Translations under genes and position numbers: made by a program
Notes under the pieces: generated by a model
Database searches by the model: none
The model's input: the letters and a program-made list of their open reading frames with translations, nothing else
What the model was told of the DNA's origin: nothing
Origin: Larsenimonas suaedae
GTDB taxonomy: Bacteria > Pseudomonadota > Gammaproteobacteria > Pseudomonadales > Halomonadaceae
Assembly: GCF_023712105.1 (NCBI RefSeq)
Contig: NZ_JAMLJI010000004.1
Span: 62,001-126,000 of the forward strand
Length of the DNA stretch: 64,000 nt
Direction: 5' to 3'
Shown: piece after piece, positions 56,424-64,000 of the stretch
Position numbering within the stretch: position 1 is the first letter of the stretch
How the letters are laid out: every line of letters begins with the position of its first letter

Positions 56424-57113
56424 TCAGTAGCAGGGTTCCAGCGTGCAGTTGATGTTGAACTCGGCCACGCTCGAATTGTTGGGCAGGTTCAGAAGCAGAA
56501 CGACCGAGGCGGCGATGGCGTTGGGATCGATCTTCTCGGCGTTTGGCATGTCGGCGTTCTGGGTCATGTCGGTGTTGACCATGCCGGGGCAGACGGCGGT
56601 TGCGCGGATACCATCGTCCCAGCCGAGCTGGCGCAGTGAATGCGTAAGCGCAACCGTTGCGTGCTTGGTCATGGCGTAAAGCCCGGCGCCTGCCGATTTC
56701 ACGCGAAGCCCGGACAGCGAGGCCAAAAGAATCACCCGGCCACAGCCGTGGGCCTTCAAGGGTTCCCAGGCGGCCTGGGCCAGCCGGCGCGGCGCCTTGA
56801 CGTTGACTTCCATCATGGCGTCGAGGTCGTCATCGCAGGCCTCGATGACATTTTTGGGCGTCATGATGCCGGCGGACGGAATCAGCGCGTCGATGCGGCC
56901 GAACCGGGCGAGCGCCTCCTCGACCCAGGCCTGTTCCTGACCTTTTGTCGCGTCGTAGGCGAACAGGTGGCAACGGCCTTCGTCGTCCCATTTCGGGCGC
57001 TTAGGCGTGCGCATGCCGAGCGAGAGCTGCCAGCCCTGGTGGTAGAGGTATTCGGCAATGGCGGCGCCGATGCCACGATTGGCACCGGAAATGAGGGCAA
57101 CGCGAGTGTCCAT
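56424..57113 (-). CDS. Short-chain dehydrogenase/reductase
   Basis: A 229-aa classical SDR: nucleotide motif SGANRGIGAAIAEYL at residues 8-22, catalytic Ser in LLASLSGLRV and YAMTK active-site Tyr and Lys. NAD(P) preference cannot be told; substrate unknown. Start at MDTRVALISG with AAGGAG about 5-10 bases before. Confidence 0.9.
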   Translation of the reverse strand: MDTRVALISGANRGIGAAIAEYLYHQGWQLSLGMRTPKRPKWDDEGRCHLFAYDATKGQEQAWVEEALARFGRIDALIPSAGIMTPKNVIEACDDDLDAMMEVNVKAPRRLAQAAWEPLKAHGCGRVILLASLSGLRVKSAGAGLYAMTKHATVALTHSLRQLGWDDGIRATAVCPGMVNTDMTQNADMPNAEKIDPNAIAASVVLLLNLPNNSSVAEFNINCTLEPCY

Positions 57114-57227
57114 GCGGTCTCCTTGAAACGGTCTCGATACGTGAGGCTCGGCGGTGGCCGACGTGCGCCTCACTCTAGAGGCTTGGGGCCGGAGCTGCCA
57201 TAGGCAATAGACACTTTGGTGGCAGGT

Positions 57228-57722
57228 CTAGATCAGCGCCATGCTGTACTGGGCCTGTTCGAGTGCAAGGAGCTGCTCCTTGATCGTCATGCCGCCGTTG
57301 TAGCCGGTAAGCTTGCCATCGGCGCCAATGACGCGATGGCAGGGAATCACGATCGGCAGGGGATTTTTATGGTTGGCCATGCCGACGGCGCGTGCCGCTG
57401 TCGGTTGACCGATGGCCTGTGCAATTTCGCCATAGCTTCGGGTCTCGCCCCATGGGATGGCCTTGAGTGCCTGCCAGACGAGCTGTTGAAAGGGCGTGCC
57501 CTGAGGCTCGAGCGGCACCGTGAAATCGTGGTATTGCCCGCCGAGGTAGGCCGCAAGCTCTCTGGCCGCCAGATCCAGCACCGGATGGTGTTCGTCCTCG
57601 AGGGTGGTGGGGTCTTGCGGGGTGTCGCCAAGAAAGCGGATGTGGGTGAGGGCACGGTGGTTGGCGGTCAGGGAAATGGCGCCGATGGGGGTGTCGATCA
57701 GGGTCAGTTGGGCGGTGCTCAT
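57228..57722 (-). CDS. ogt: Methylated-DNA-protein cysteine methyltransferase
   Basis: A 164-aa Ogt-type suicide repair protein that removes alkyl groups from O6-guanine. The acceptor motif IPCHRVIGADG, the Arg finger region GQPTAARAVGMANHKNP and the N-terminal Ogt domain are present; no Ada-type regulatory domain. Single gene. Confidence 0.94.
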   Translation of the reverse strand: MSTAQLTLIDTPIGAISLTANHRALTHIRFLGDTPQDPTTLEDEHHPVLDLAARELAAYLGGQYHDFTVPLEPQGTPFQQLVWQALKAIPWGETRSYGEIAQAIGQPTAARAVGMANHKNPLPIVIPCHRVIGADGKLTGYNGGMTIKEQLLALEQAQYSMALI

Positions 57723-57826
57723 GGCCGTCTCCGAATAACGGGGTGCTATCAGCGTAGCACCCGCTCACCGGTGTCCCATGCGGCTTTTGTCGGGGCCTCG
57801 AGCGCATTGTCTGACACTCGAGGCAC

Positions 57827-58054
57827 TCAGCGAACGCGGTGGGCACCGCCGCGAAGCGGTTCAAGCAAGGGCGAGAGGCCGTTGTGGTCGATCTCGTGCA
57901 TGAGCGCCAGCAGCCGGCCGAGTTCGCCGTTCGGGAAGCCCTCGCGGGCGAACCAGTTCAGGTAGTGGCCGGGCAGGTCGGCCAGCAGCCGGCCTTCGTA
58001 CTTGCCAAACGGCATCTTCCACTGGACCAGCTTGGTTAGATCGTCAGGGTTCAT
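57827..58054 (-). CDS. DUF3820 small protein
   Basis: A 75-aa conserved protein: MPFGKYEGRLLADLPGHYLN then WFAREGFPNGELGRLLALM is typical of the DUF3820 family. Function not established; related segments occur in nuclease-like proteins. Start at ATG 58054 by family resemblance; a GTG at 58069 would add five residues. Confidence 0.8.
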   Translation of the reverse strand: MNPDDLTKLVQWKMPFGKYEGRLLADLPGHYLNWFAREGFPNGELGRLLALMHEIDHNGLSPLLEPLRGGAHRVR

Positions 58055-58128
58055 GGTGCGTACAGTCACTTTTTAGACTCGTTGCGCCGGAGTCGAGAGG
58101 TCACCCCGGTCTCCGGCGCGAACAGGGA

Positions 58129-59145
58129 TTACCAGGTCACGCAGATCTTGCCTAAATGATCGGCGCTTTGCTGGTAGGCGAAGGCATCGGCCAGTGTCTC
58201 GAGCCCGTCGTAGGTTCGATCGATCACCGGGCGTACATCGCTTGCCTCCAGCGCGGCGATGTACGCCTTTTGCATCTGGCGGTTGCCAACGATCAGACCC
58301 TGCAAGCGAACCTGCTTGCGCATCAGGGTGGCGGTCGGCACCTCGCCCTGAAGTCCGGTCAACACGCCGATCAGCGAGATATGCCCGCCGACGCGCACCG
58401 CCTCGATGGATTGGGCAAGCGTGCCCGGCCCACCGAGCTCGATCACGTGATCGGCCCCTTCGCCGCCGGTCAGCTCGAGCACTTTGCCCGCCCACTCGGG
58501 GTGCGTGGTGTAGTTGATGGTGTGGGTCGCGCCCAGCGTTCTGGCCCGTTCAAGCTTGTCGTCGCTCGAAGAGGTCACGATGACCGTGGCGCCCATCAGG
58601 CGTGCGATCTGAATCGCGGCAATCGACACGCCGCCGGTCCCAAGGGTCAGTACGGTGTCGCCGGCCTTGAGGCCGCCGTCGTGAACCAGCGCCCGCCAGG
58701 CGGTAAGGCCTGCGGTGGTCAGTGTGGCGGCTTCGGCGTGGCTCCAGCCGGCGGGTGCCCTGGTGAAGGCAGCAGCGTCTCGGACAACGGCGTCGGCGGC
58801 CATGCCGTCAACGCCGTCACCCGGGGTCTGTGCGAAGCCGCCGACCGGGGTGGTGGCAGGGCCTGCGGGCCACTGTGGGAAGAAGCACGACACGACGTGA
58901 TCACCCACGGCGAAGTCGGTCACGCCGTCGCCGATGGCCTCCACCACGCCGGCACCGTCGGACATCAGGAGTCGTCCATCCTCGGTCGGGCTCTGGCCGC
59001 TGGCGACGATCAGGTCATGAAAATTGAGCGACGTGGCGTGAATGGCCACCCGAATCTGGCCCGGTCCGGGCATGCCGGGGTCGTCGATGTCGCGGATGCG
59101 AATATGGTCGAGCCCACCGGGCGCGCTGAGTGTGGCTGCCTTCAT
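58129..59145 (-). CDS. Medium-chain NAD(P)-dependent reductase (quinone oxidoreductase-like)
   Basis: A 338-aa zinc-independent MDR protein: GroES-like fold (about 1-125) and Rossmann domain with VLTLGTGGVSIAAIQIARLM. The catalytic zinc Cys and structural Cys cluster are missing, as in quinone/enoyl reductases. Substrate unknown. Single gene. Confidence 0.87.
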   Translation of the reverse strand: MKAATLSAPGGLDHIRIRDIDDPGMPGPGQIRVAIHATSLNFHDLIVASGQSPTEDGRLLMSDGAGVVEAIGDGVTDFAVGDHVVSCFFPQWPAGPATTPVGGFAQTPGDGVDGMAADAVVRDAAAFTRAPAGWSHAEAATLTTAGLTAWRALVHDGGLKAGDTVLTLGTGGVSIAAIQIARLMGATVIVTSSSDDKLERARTLGATHTINYTTHPEWAGKVLELTGGEGADHVIELGGPGTLAQSIEAVRVGGHISLIGVLTGLQGEVPTATLMRKQVRLQGLIVGNRQMQKAYIAALEASDVRPVIDRTYDGLETLADAFAYQQSADHLGKICVTW

Positions 59146-59216
59146 GAAGCCTCCGTAAATCCTGGTCTATGTGCTTGAACTGCGGGCGACGCTCAGTGTA
59201 GTCAAGCCGGGCCGGC

Positions 59217-59633
59217 TCAGTAATCGACCTTGCCCCTGAGCTGCTTGCGAGCGCCGCGCTTGGTTTTGCTGTCGACGCGTTTTCGTTTGGCGCTTTTGCT
59301 CGGGCGCGTGGCCTTGCGCGGCTTGTCGGAATAGAGCACCGGGCGAATCAATTCCTTGAGTCGGGCGAGGGCGTCGTCCCGGTTCTGCTCCTGGGTGCGG
59401 TACTGCTGGGCCTTGATGATGATCACGCCGTCCTGGGTCACGCGGCGGTCGCGCAGGGCCAGCAGTTTTTCCTTGATGCCCGGATGCAGGCTGGAGGCAT
59501 TGATGTCGAATCGAAGATGGATGGCGGAGGCGACCTTGTTGACGTTCTGGCCACCGGCGCCTTGAGCGCGAATGGCGCTCAGCTCGATTTCATGATCGGG
59601 GATCGTTACGTTGCGCGAGACCTCGAGCGGCAT
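59217..59633 (-). CDS. arfB: Ribosome-rescue peptidyl-tRNA hydrolase ArfB
   Basis: A 138-aa release-factor-like protein that frees stalled ribosomes. The catalytic GGQ is in AQGAGGQNVNKV (about residue 27), and the C-terminal basic tail (KSAKRKRVDSKTKRGARKQL) would enter the mRNA channel. Start at MPLEVSRNV with AGAGG eight bases before. Confidence 0.92.
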   Translation of the reverse strand: MPLEVSRNVTIPDHEIELSAIRAQGAGGQNVNKVASAIHLRFDINASSLHPGIKEKLLALRDRRVTQDGVIIIKAQQYRTQEQNRDDALARLKELIRPVLYSDKPRKATRPSKSAKRKRVDSKTKRGARKQLRGKVDY

Positions 59634-59718
59634 GCAGGGCACCTCTTGTTATCGACAATAAAAACAGCGGCGAGCGGATGAACGAATAAATGAATAAACG
59701 CGGACGGCGATGACCTGC

Positions 59719-60393
59719 CTACCAGCCAAGCCAGATGGTATGTCGCGCGCCCTTGCCGGGGCGGTGCGCGCGTACCGTATGCTCCTCGACGCAGAGTCCG
59801 GCCCGCTTCAGGCGCTCGCTGAAGGCCGGGTCCATGCCGGCCGACCAGATCGCGACCACGCCGTCGTTGGTGAGGGCGCGCTGGATCGTCTCGAGGCCCT
59901 GTGCGTTGTAGAGGCGGTCGTTGTCCTTGCGGGTCAGGCCTTCCGGGCCGTTATCGACGTCGAGCATGATGGCGTCGAACTCGCCCGGGCTCTGCTCGAG
60001 TACCGTCACCACATCCTCGATGAGAATCCGGCAGCGCGGGTCATTGATCGGGTGGCCGGCGGCGCTGCCGAGCGGGCCCCGGTTCCAGTCCACCACACCC
60101 GGTACCAGCTCGGCGACCACCACTTCGGCGTGGTCGGGGAGGCTCTTTAGCGCCGCGGCGAGGGTGAATCCCATGCCAAGCCCACCGACCAGCACACGAA
60201 TCGGCGCGCGATCGGCCACACGCGTACAGGCAAGCTCAGCGAGGGCGTCTTCGGAGCCGTGCAGGCGGCTGTTCATCAATTCGCCGGGCTTGCCGGCAAT
60301 GCGAATCGAAAATTCATCGTCACGTTGCAGAAGCCGCAGGTGGCCGCGGCCTCCGGGAATGGCTGCGGTATCGATTTCGGTCAGTTTGGCCAT
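59719..60393 (-). CDS. Spermidine synthase-like methyltransferase-fold protein
   Basis: A 224-aa Rossmann-type protein resembling the catalytic domain of polyamine synthases: VLVGGLGMGFTLAAAL as SAM-binding loop and DAIMLDVDNGPEGLT in place of the catalytic DxxD region. It lacks the N-terminal strand domain, so a true spermidine synthase is doubtful. Start at MAKLTEIDTA. Confidence 0.75.
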   Translation of the reverse strand: MAKLTEIDTAAIPGGRGHLRLLQRDDEFSIRIAGKPGELMNSRLHGSEDALAELACTRVADRAPIRVLVGGLGMGFTLAAALKSLPDHAEVVVAELVPGVVDWNRGPLGSAAGHPINDPRCRILIEDVVTVLEQSPGEFDAIMLDVDNGPEGLTRKDNDRLYNAQGLETIQRALTNDGVVAIWSAGMDPAFSERLKRAGLCVEEHTVRAHRPGKGARHTIWLGW

Positions 60394-60400
60394 GGGCTCG

Positions 60401-60432
60401 CCTGTCGGAGTGGAAACCTGTCGGAGTGGAAA
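60401..60432. repeat. Perfect 16-base tandem duplication
   Basis: CCTGTCGGAGTGGAAA occurs twice without gap (60401-60416, 60417-60432), directly before the 60393 start and just after the YkgJ stop. A recent slippage event is likely; it carries the leader of the downstream gene. Confidence 0.9.
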
Positions 60433-60439
60433 AAAGCGC

Positions 60440-60763
60440 TCAGTGCGCGCGCGGCACCAGATGGATCGCGCGCTCCTCGAGGCATTCAGGGCTTGCGACG
60501 TCAAAATCGCGGCAGTTCTGAGGGCGTCGGGTATGGATCGTGCACAGCATGGTGTTGCGATCAACCGCCGCGCACCAGCCGTCGTCCTCACGGCGCATGA
60601 CCAGACCGCCCCAGGCGTCTTCCTCGGTCAGATGCAGGGGAAGGCCGCGGTCCAGATCATCGCCATCGAGAATAACCTCGAGCCGGCAGCAGCAGGCTTC
60701 GCAGTTGAAGCAGCTGACGTCTTCCACGGGACGTGGGTCGTGGGCGCGGGCGGTGTCCGACAT
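60440..60763 (-). CDS. YkgJ-family cysteine-cluster protein
   Basis: A 107-aa protein with the Cys pattern CFNCEACCCRL (residues about 18-26) and later MLCTIHTRRPQNCRDFD, probably an iron-sulfur or zinc site. Function unknown for the family. Start at MSDTARAHDP preferred over an ATG three codons earlier. Likely co-transcribed with the 60393 gene. Confidence 0.87.
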   Translation of the reverse strand: MSDTARAHDPRPVEDVSCFNCEACCCRLEVILDGDDLDRGLPLHLTEEDAWGGLVMRREDDGWCAAVDRNTMLCTIHTRRPQNCRDFDVASPECLEERAIHLVPRAH

Positions 60764-60872
60764 GAGGGGCATCCTGTAATGGCGGCTCTTTAGAACCGGT
60801 CCGATCGTGAGACGCGCAGGATACCTTGAACGCAGCGGTTTGTCCGAATCGCTGACCACACGATATGTGTGA

Positions 60873-62975
60873 TTACACTCGGCGTGTCGAGGTGACTCGC
60901 CGGTGCTCGGTGGTGCCTGGCAGCGCCTTCATGAAGGCCAACAGGCCCGAACGATCGAGGGGCTTGCTGCACAGATAGCCCTGATAGTGATGGCCGCCCA
61001 GTTCCCTGATGAAGTCGAGCTGCGCCGGGGTTTCGATGCCTTCGGCCACCACGTGCAGCTCGAGTGCGTGCGCCAGCGCCATGACGGCTTTGACGATGGC
61101 GGCCTCTTGAGCGCTTGTGGTGACGCCCATCATGAAGGTGCGGTCGATCTTGAGCGTCTGGATCGGCAGGCGTCTGAGTTGGGCAAGGTTTGAGTACCCG
61201 GTACCGAAATCGTCGATGGCAAACGTCAGGCCGAGGGCGCGCAGTTCGGTCAGGGTGACCCGCGCGTGCTCGGGGTTATGCACCAGCGCGCTCTCGGTCA
61301 GCTCAAGCTCGAGGCGCTCGGCGGGAAAGCCGGTCTCCTCCAGAATACGGGTGAGCTTGCGTGTGAACTGGCGGTCGTCGAGTTGCAGTGCCGAGACATT
61401 GACCGCAACGGACAGGGGCCGTTCGAAGGGGGCGTCGGTCCCAAAGCACTGGCAGGCCGTACGCAGAACCCACTGACCCAGCGGCACGATCAACCCGGTC
61501 GCTTCGGCCACCGGGATTATCTCGTCCGGCGTGACCCGGCCAAGCTCGTCGTCCTCCCAGCGCAGCAGGGCCTCGACGCCCTCGATGAGACCTGAGCGAA
61601 GATTCACCTTGGGCTGGTAGGCAAGCGACAGGCCATCGGTTGTGAGGGCCAGTCTAAGACGCCGCTCGATGGCCGAGTGGCGTTCGGCCTGAGAGGACAT
61701 GGCCGGCTCATAGAGTTGAAAGCGATTGCCGCCGCTGGCGCTGGCACTGCTCATGGCGGTGTCGGCGTAGATCATCAGCGCGTGACGGTCGGCGGCCTGA
61801 TCCGGATAGAGGCTAAGGCCGATACTGGCCGACAATGAAATGAGGTGGTCTTCGATGTGAAAGGGGCGGCTAAGCGCGCCGACCAGCTGCTGAGCGAGCG
61901 TCTGATAGGTGTCGAGGTCGGTGCTGCCCGACACCAGCACCATGAACTCATCGCCACCGCCCCGGGCCACGGTGTCGTGTGCGCCTACCGCGTTTTGTAA
62001 GCGGTTGGCCACGGCGCGCAGCACCGCGTCACCGAGGCGGTGGCCGAAGGTGTCGTTGATGGCTCTGAACCGGTCCAGATTGATGAACAGGACTGCCAGC
62101 CCGTCCGCGACCGGCAGCTGGGCATCGAGACGCTCCTCGAACAAAATGCGGTTCGGAAGGTGCGTCAGGGGATCCCGGTGAACACGGTCCTTCAGATCAA
62201 GGTTGGCTTGATGCAAGGACGCCGCGAGCCGGGCATTGCGTGAGCCCAGATGAGCGTCGTAGATCGCCATCATCAACGCGGCCAGCAGGATGCACGTGGC
62301 GATCACGGCCGTTGTGATGGCAAGCTCCACGGGCGTAATGCCGCTTTGAACGTGCGCCATGATGCTGTTCGGCATGATCGCGGCGGCCATGCCGGTGTAG
62401 TGCATACCGGAAATGCCAACGGCCATGACCATCGCCGCTGACAGGCGTTGCCATAAGGGGGCACGGCCGGTGGCCGGTGACAGATAAAAGGATAGCCACA
62501 GGGCAACGCCTGAGGCCGAAACCGCAATGGCCGCGGACAGCAGGAAGAGGCCAGGACGATAGGCAATGGCTTCGGTAGTAATCATTGCCATCATGCCGAC
62601 GTAATGCATCAGGCAGATGCCGACACCCATGACCATCGACCCCGCGATCAGCCTGAATCGATTGAGCTGCCCGGTCTGCACGATAAACAGGGCCAGGGCC
62701 GACGTCAGGATGGCGGCGCCCAGAGACACCGCCGTCAGCGCCAGGTTGTAGCCTGCGTATTCGGCGGTATCCATGGCAAGCATTCCGATGAAATGCATGG
62801 CCCAGATGCCGGTACCCATGGCAAAGGCGCCGCCGCCGAGCCAGACCAGGCTGGCCCGCCCTGTCGTGACGCGAACGCGCCCGGCCAGATCAAGCGCGGT
62901 CAAAGAGGCCAGACCCGCCACGGCAAAGGATAAAACGACCAGGCTAATGTTATACGTCGCAGCAAAGTAGCCCAT
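60873..62975 (-). CDS. MHYT-GGDEF-EAL membrane signalling protein
   Basis: A 700-aa cyclic-di-GMP protein. The N-terminal seven-helix MHYT sensor has its three motifs MHFIGM, MHYVGM and MHYTGM, thought to bind a metal and sense O2, CO or NO. The GGDEF domain keeps RGGGDEF and the EAL domain keeps VEALLRW, DDFGTGYSNL and VAEGIE, so both activities may be live. Domain order as in YkoW/MorA-type proteins. Single gene beside the AT-rich region. Confidence 0.94.
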   Translation of the reverse strand: MGYFAATYNISLVVLSFAVAGLASLTALDLAGRVRVTTGRASLVWLGGGAFAMGTGIWAMHFIGMLAMDTAEYAGYNLALTAVSLGAAILTSALALFIVQTGQLNRFRLIAGSMVMGVGICLMHYVGMMAMITTEAIAYRPGLFLLSAAIAVSASGVALWLSFYLSPATGRAPLWQRLSAAMVMAVGISGMHYTGMAAAIMPNSIMAHVQSGITPVELAITTAVIATCILLAALMMAIYDAHLGSRNARLAASLHQANLDLKDRVHRDPLTHLPNRILFEERLDAQLPVADGLAVLFINLDRFRAINDTFGHRLGDAVLRAVANRLQNAVGAHDTVARGGGDEFMVLVSGSTDLDTYQTLAQQLVGALSRPFHIEDHLISLSASIGLSLYPDQAADRHALMIYADTAMSSASASGGNRFQLYEPAMSSQAERHSAIERRLRLALTTDGLSLAYQPKVNLRSGLIEGVEALLRWEDDELGRVTPDEIIPVAEATGLIVPLGQWVLRTACQCFGTDAPFERPLSVAVNVSALQLDDRQFTRKLTRILEETGFPAERLELELTESALVHNPEHARVTLTELRALGLTFAIDDFGTGYSNLAQLRRLPIQTLKIDRTFMMGVTTSAQEAAIVKAVMALAHALELHVVAEGIETPAQLDFIRELGGHHYQGYLCSKPLDRSGLLAFMKALPGTTEHRRVTSTRRV

Positions 62976-63514
62976 TCACAAGACTCTGTACGTTGAAATA
63001 ACCCGCGGGCATTTCATTGATTCTGGTTGTTATCTCAGACAGCTAATGTCGACCGATGGCGCTTAATATTTAGAGCGGTCAATCAGCGTCGCCGGTGCGA
63101 ATGTGGCCCCAGTAGTACCAGAACAAATGTCGCCCAACAATTAATTAATTTAATGCGTGTTGTTTTCAATAAGATATTATTTTATTTTAATTGATGTTGT
63201 TTTTTTATAATTTTATTTTTTTTAGATTTCGTTCATGTTTGTTTTTTTGAGGTGGGGTTTAACTTTAAAAATAATTAAATATTGATTTTTTGTTCCCGTT
63301 TCGAGGCTGTTTATTCTCAATTGAAGGCGCATATAGGCGTGTAAGTTGTGGCACGTAATTATGCTGCTGAAGTGGTGATGCTTTTACTTTGCTGAGAGGA
63401 GGCGTAACGAAAAGCATATATCGTATCTACTTAATAAGTGATTTTGCTCATAACCTTATGATTTACTGATGCCAAGCGGTAACGATTTTTTTCATCGACT
63501 GGAGCTTCTGGTTC
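62976..63514. other. AT-rich gene-free region
   Basis: About 540 bases without a supported gene. From about 63130 to 63300 the sequence is dominated by A and T with long T-runs, in sharp contrast to the GC-rich surroundings. It may be foreign DNA, a silenced promoter region or the edge of an island. I see no tRNA, att-like repeat or transposase. Confidence 0.7.
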
Positions 63515-63913
63515 ATGGCGCCTTCCTCCAATTTCGAGTTTCTGGCAGAGCACGACCCCCTTCTTGTCGAGCTGGCGACCGCTGCGGAATGCAGTTTTTC
63601 GAGCGATCCCAATACCACCCTGATAAAGCTGCGCCAGTTGGGTGAGGCCATCGCCCAGCATATTGCGGCCCTCTCCGGCATCGCGTTTGACGGGCAGACC
63701 AGCCAGGCCGACCTGCTCTACCGTCTGAACCGCGAGCTGCGCCTGGAGCCCCAGGTCAATGAGCTTTTTCATACCCTGCGCATCGCCCGGGAACTGGCGA
63801 TCTGGTTTCATCAACCCTCCGGTTCTGCGGATACGCGCTTCAAGCCCTGCCCTTTCGTGGCGCCTGCTGTGTCAATCAGTCGACAGACCGTATCGAGCGA
63901 AGAGCGCATATAG
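63515..63913 (+). pseudogene. Truncated type I restriction endonuclease subunit (hsdR remnant)
   Basis: A 132-aa frame that resembles only the N-terminus of HsdR-type proteins: NFEFLAEHDPLLVELATAAE, DPNTTLIKLRQLGEAIAQHI, DLLYRLNRELRLEP, LFHTLRI, ARELAIWFHQ, FKPCPFVAP. In the family a helical stretch of roughly 20-25 residues stands between LFHTLRI and ARELAIW; here they are joined directly, so an in-frame deletion is inferred. It stops far short of the nuclease and helicase domains (usual length above 900 aa). Confidence 0.7.
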
Positions 63914-64000
63914 CTCGATCAGCGTTTAATGAGGTCGGCTGAAAGACGCTGACTGTGTTCCTGGTCGGAATTAATGAGCTATTCATGAGGCGTTCTACCC

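Overview
The window is a GC-rich, gene-dense chromosomal segment of a gammaproteobacterium, most likely a halophilic or halotolerant member of the Halomonadaceae (Halomonas/Chromohalobacter type). This rests on protein resemblance and on cluster content: ugp transport, kgu 2-ketogluconate use, TRAP-linked mannonate/gulonate use, an NhaC-type antiporter and a PhrB-type photolyase. No rRNA, tRNA, CRISPR array, insertion sequence or intact prophage was recognised.

Left part (1-20.6 kb) holds catabolic and uptake operons. A glyA-soxB-soxD-soxA-soxG operon (minus strand, soxG cut by the window edge) oxidises sarcosine, with a DJ-1/AraC regulator upstream. A ugpBAEC glycerol-3-phosphate importer follows, preceded by an array of Pho-box half-sites. 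Next is ptxS-kguE-kguK-kguT-kguD for 2-ketogluconate, with LacI-type operators before ptxS and kguE. A phenolic-acid module (GntR regulator, MFS carrier, divergent padC decarboxylase) shares a control region with two TGTATACA palindromes.

Middle part (20.6-42.6 kb) has an isolated hcp-vgrG pair (type VI secretion tube and tip) followed by an amidase lipoprotein, then mainly housekeeping genes: phoBR with its own Pho boxes, ubiC-ubiA, an HU gene, oxyR-recG, gmk, rpoZ, spoT and ridA, grxB, a GST, and several poorly known membrane or envelope proteins. phoBR and ugp together make a local phosphate-starvation circuit.

Right part (42.6-64 kb) starts with an eight-gene minus-strand operon for L-gulonate/D-mannonate/D-fructuronate-type sugar acids: gntR, manD, a zinc dehydrogenase, dctP-dctQ-dctM, uxuB, uxuA, ending at a strong terminator. 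It carries two unrelated mannonate dehydratases. An 18-bp tandem repeat array separates it from a divergent old yellow enzyme gene and an ArsR gene. Then come a PhrB-type (6-4) photolyase, an NhaC antiporter, an SDR, Ogt, an MDR-family reductase, ArfB, a spermidine-synthase-like methyltransferase, a YkgJ protein and an MHYT-GGDEF-EAL protein. The last kilobase turns sharply AT-rich and ends with a short ORF that looks like the decayed N-terminus of a type I restriction subunit (hsdR), suggesting the edge of a variable region.
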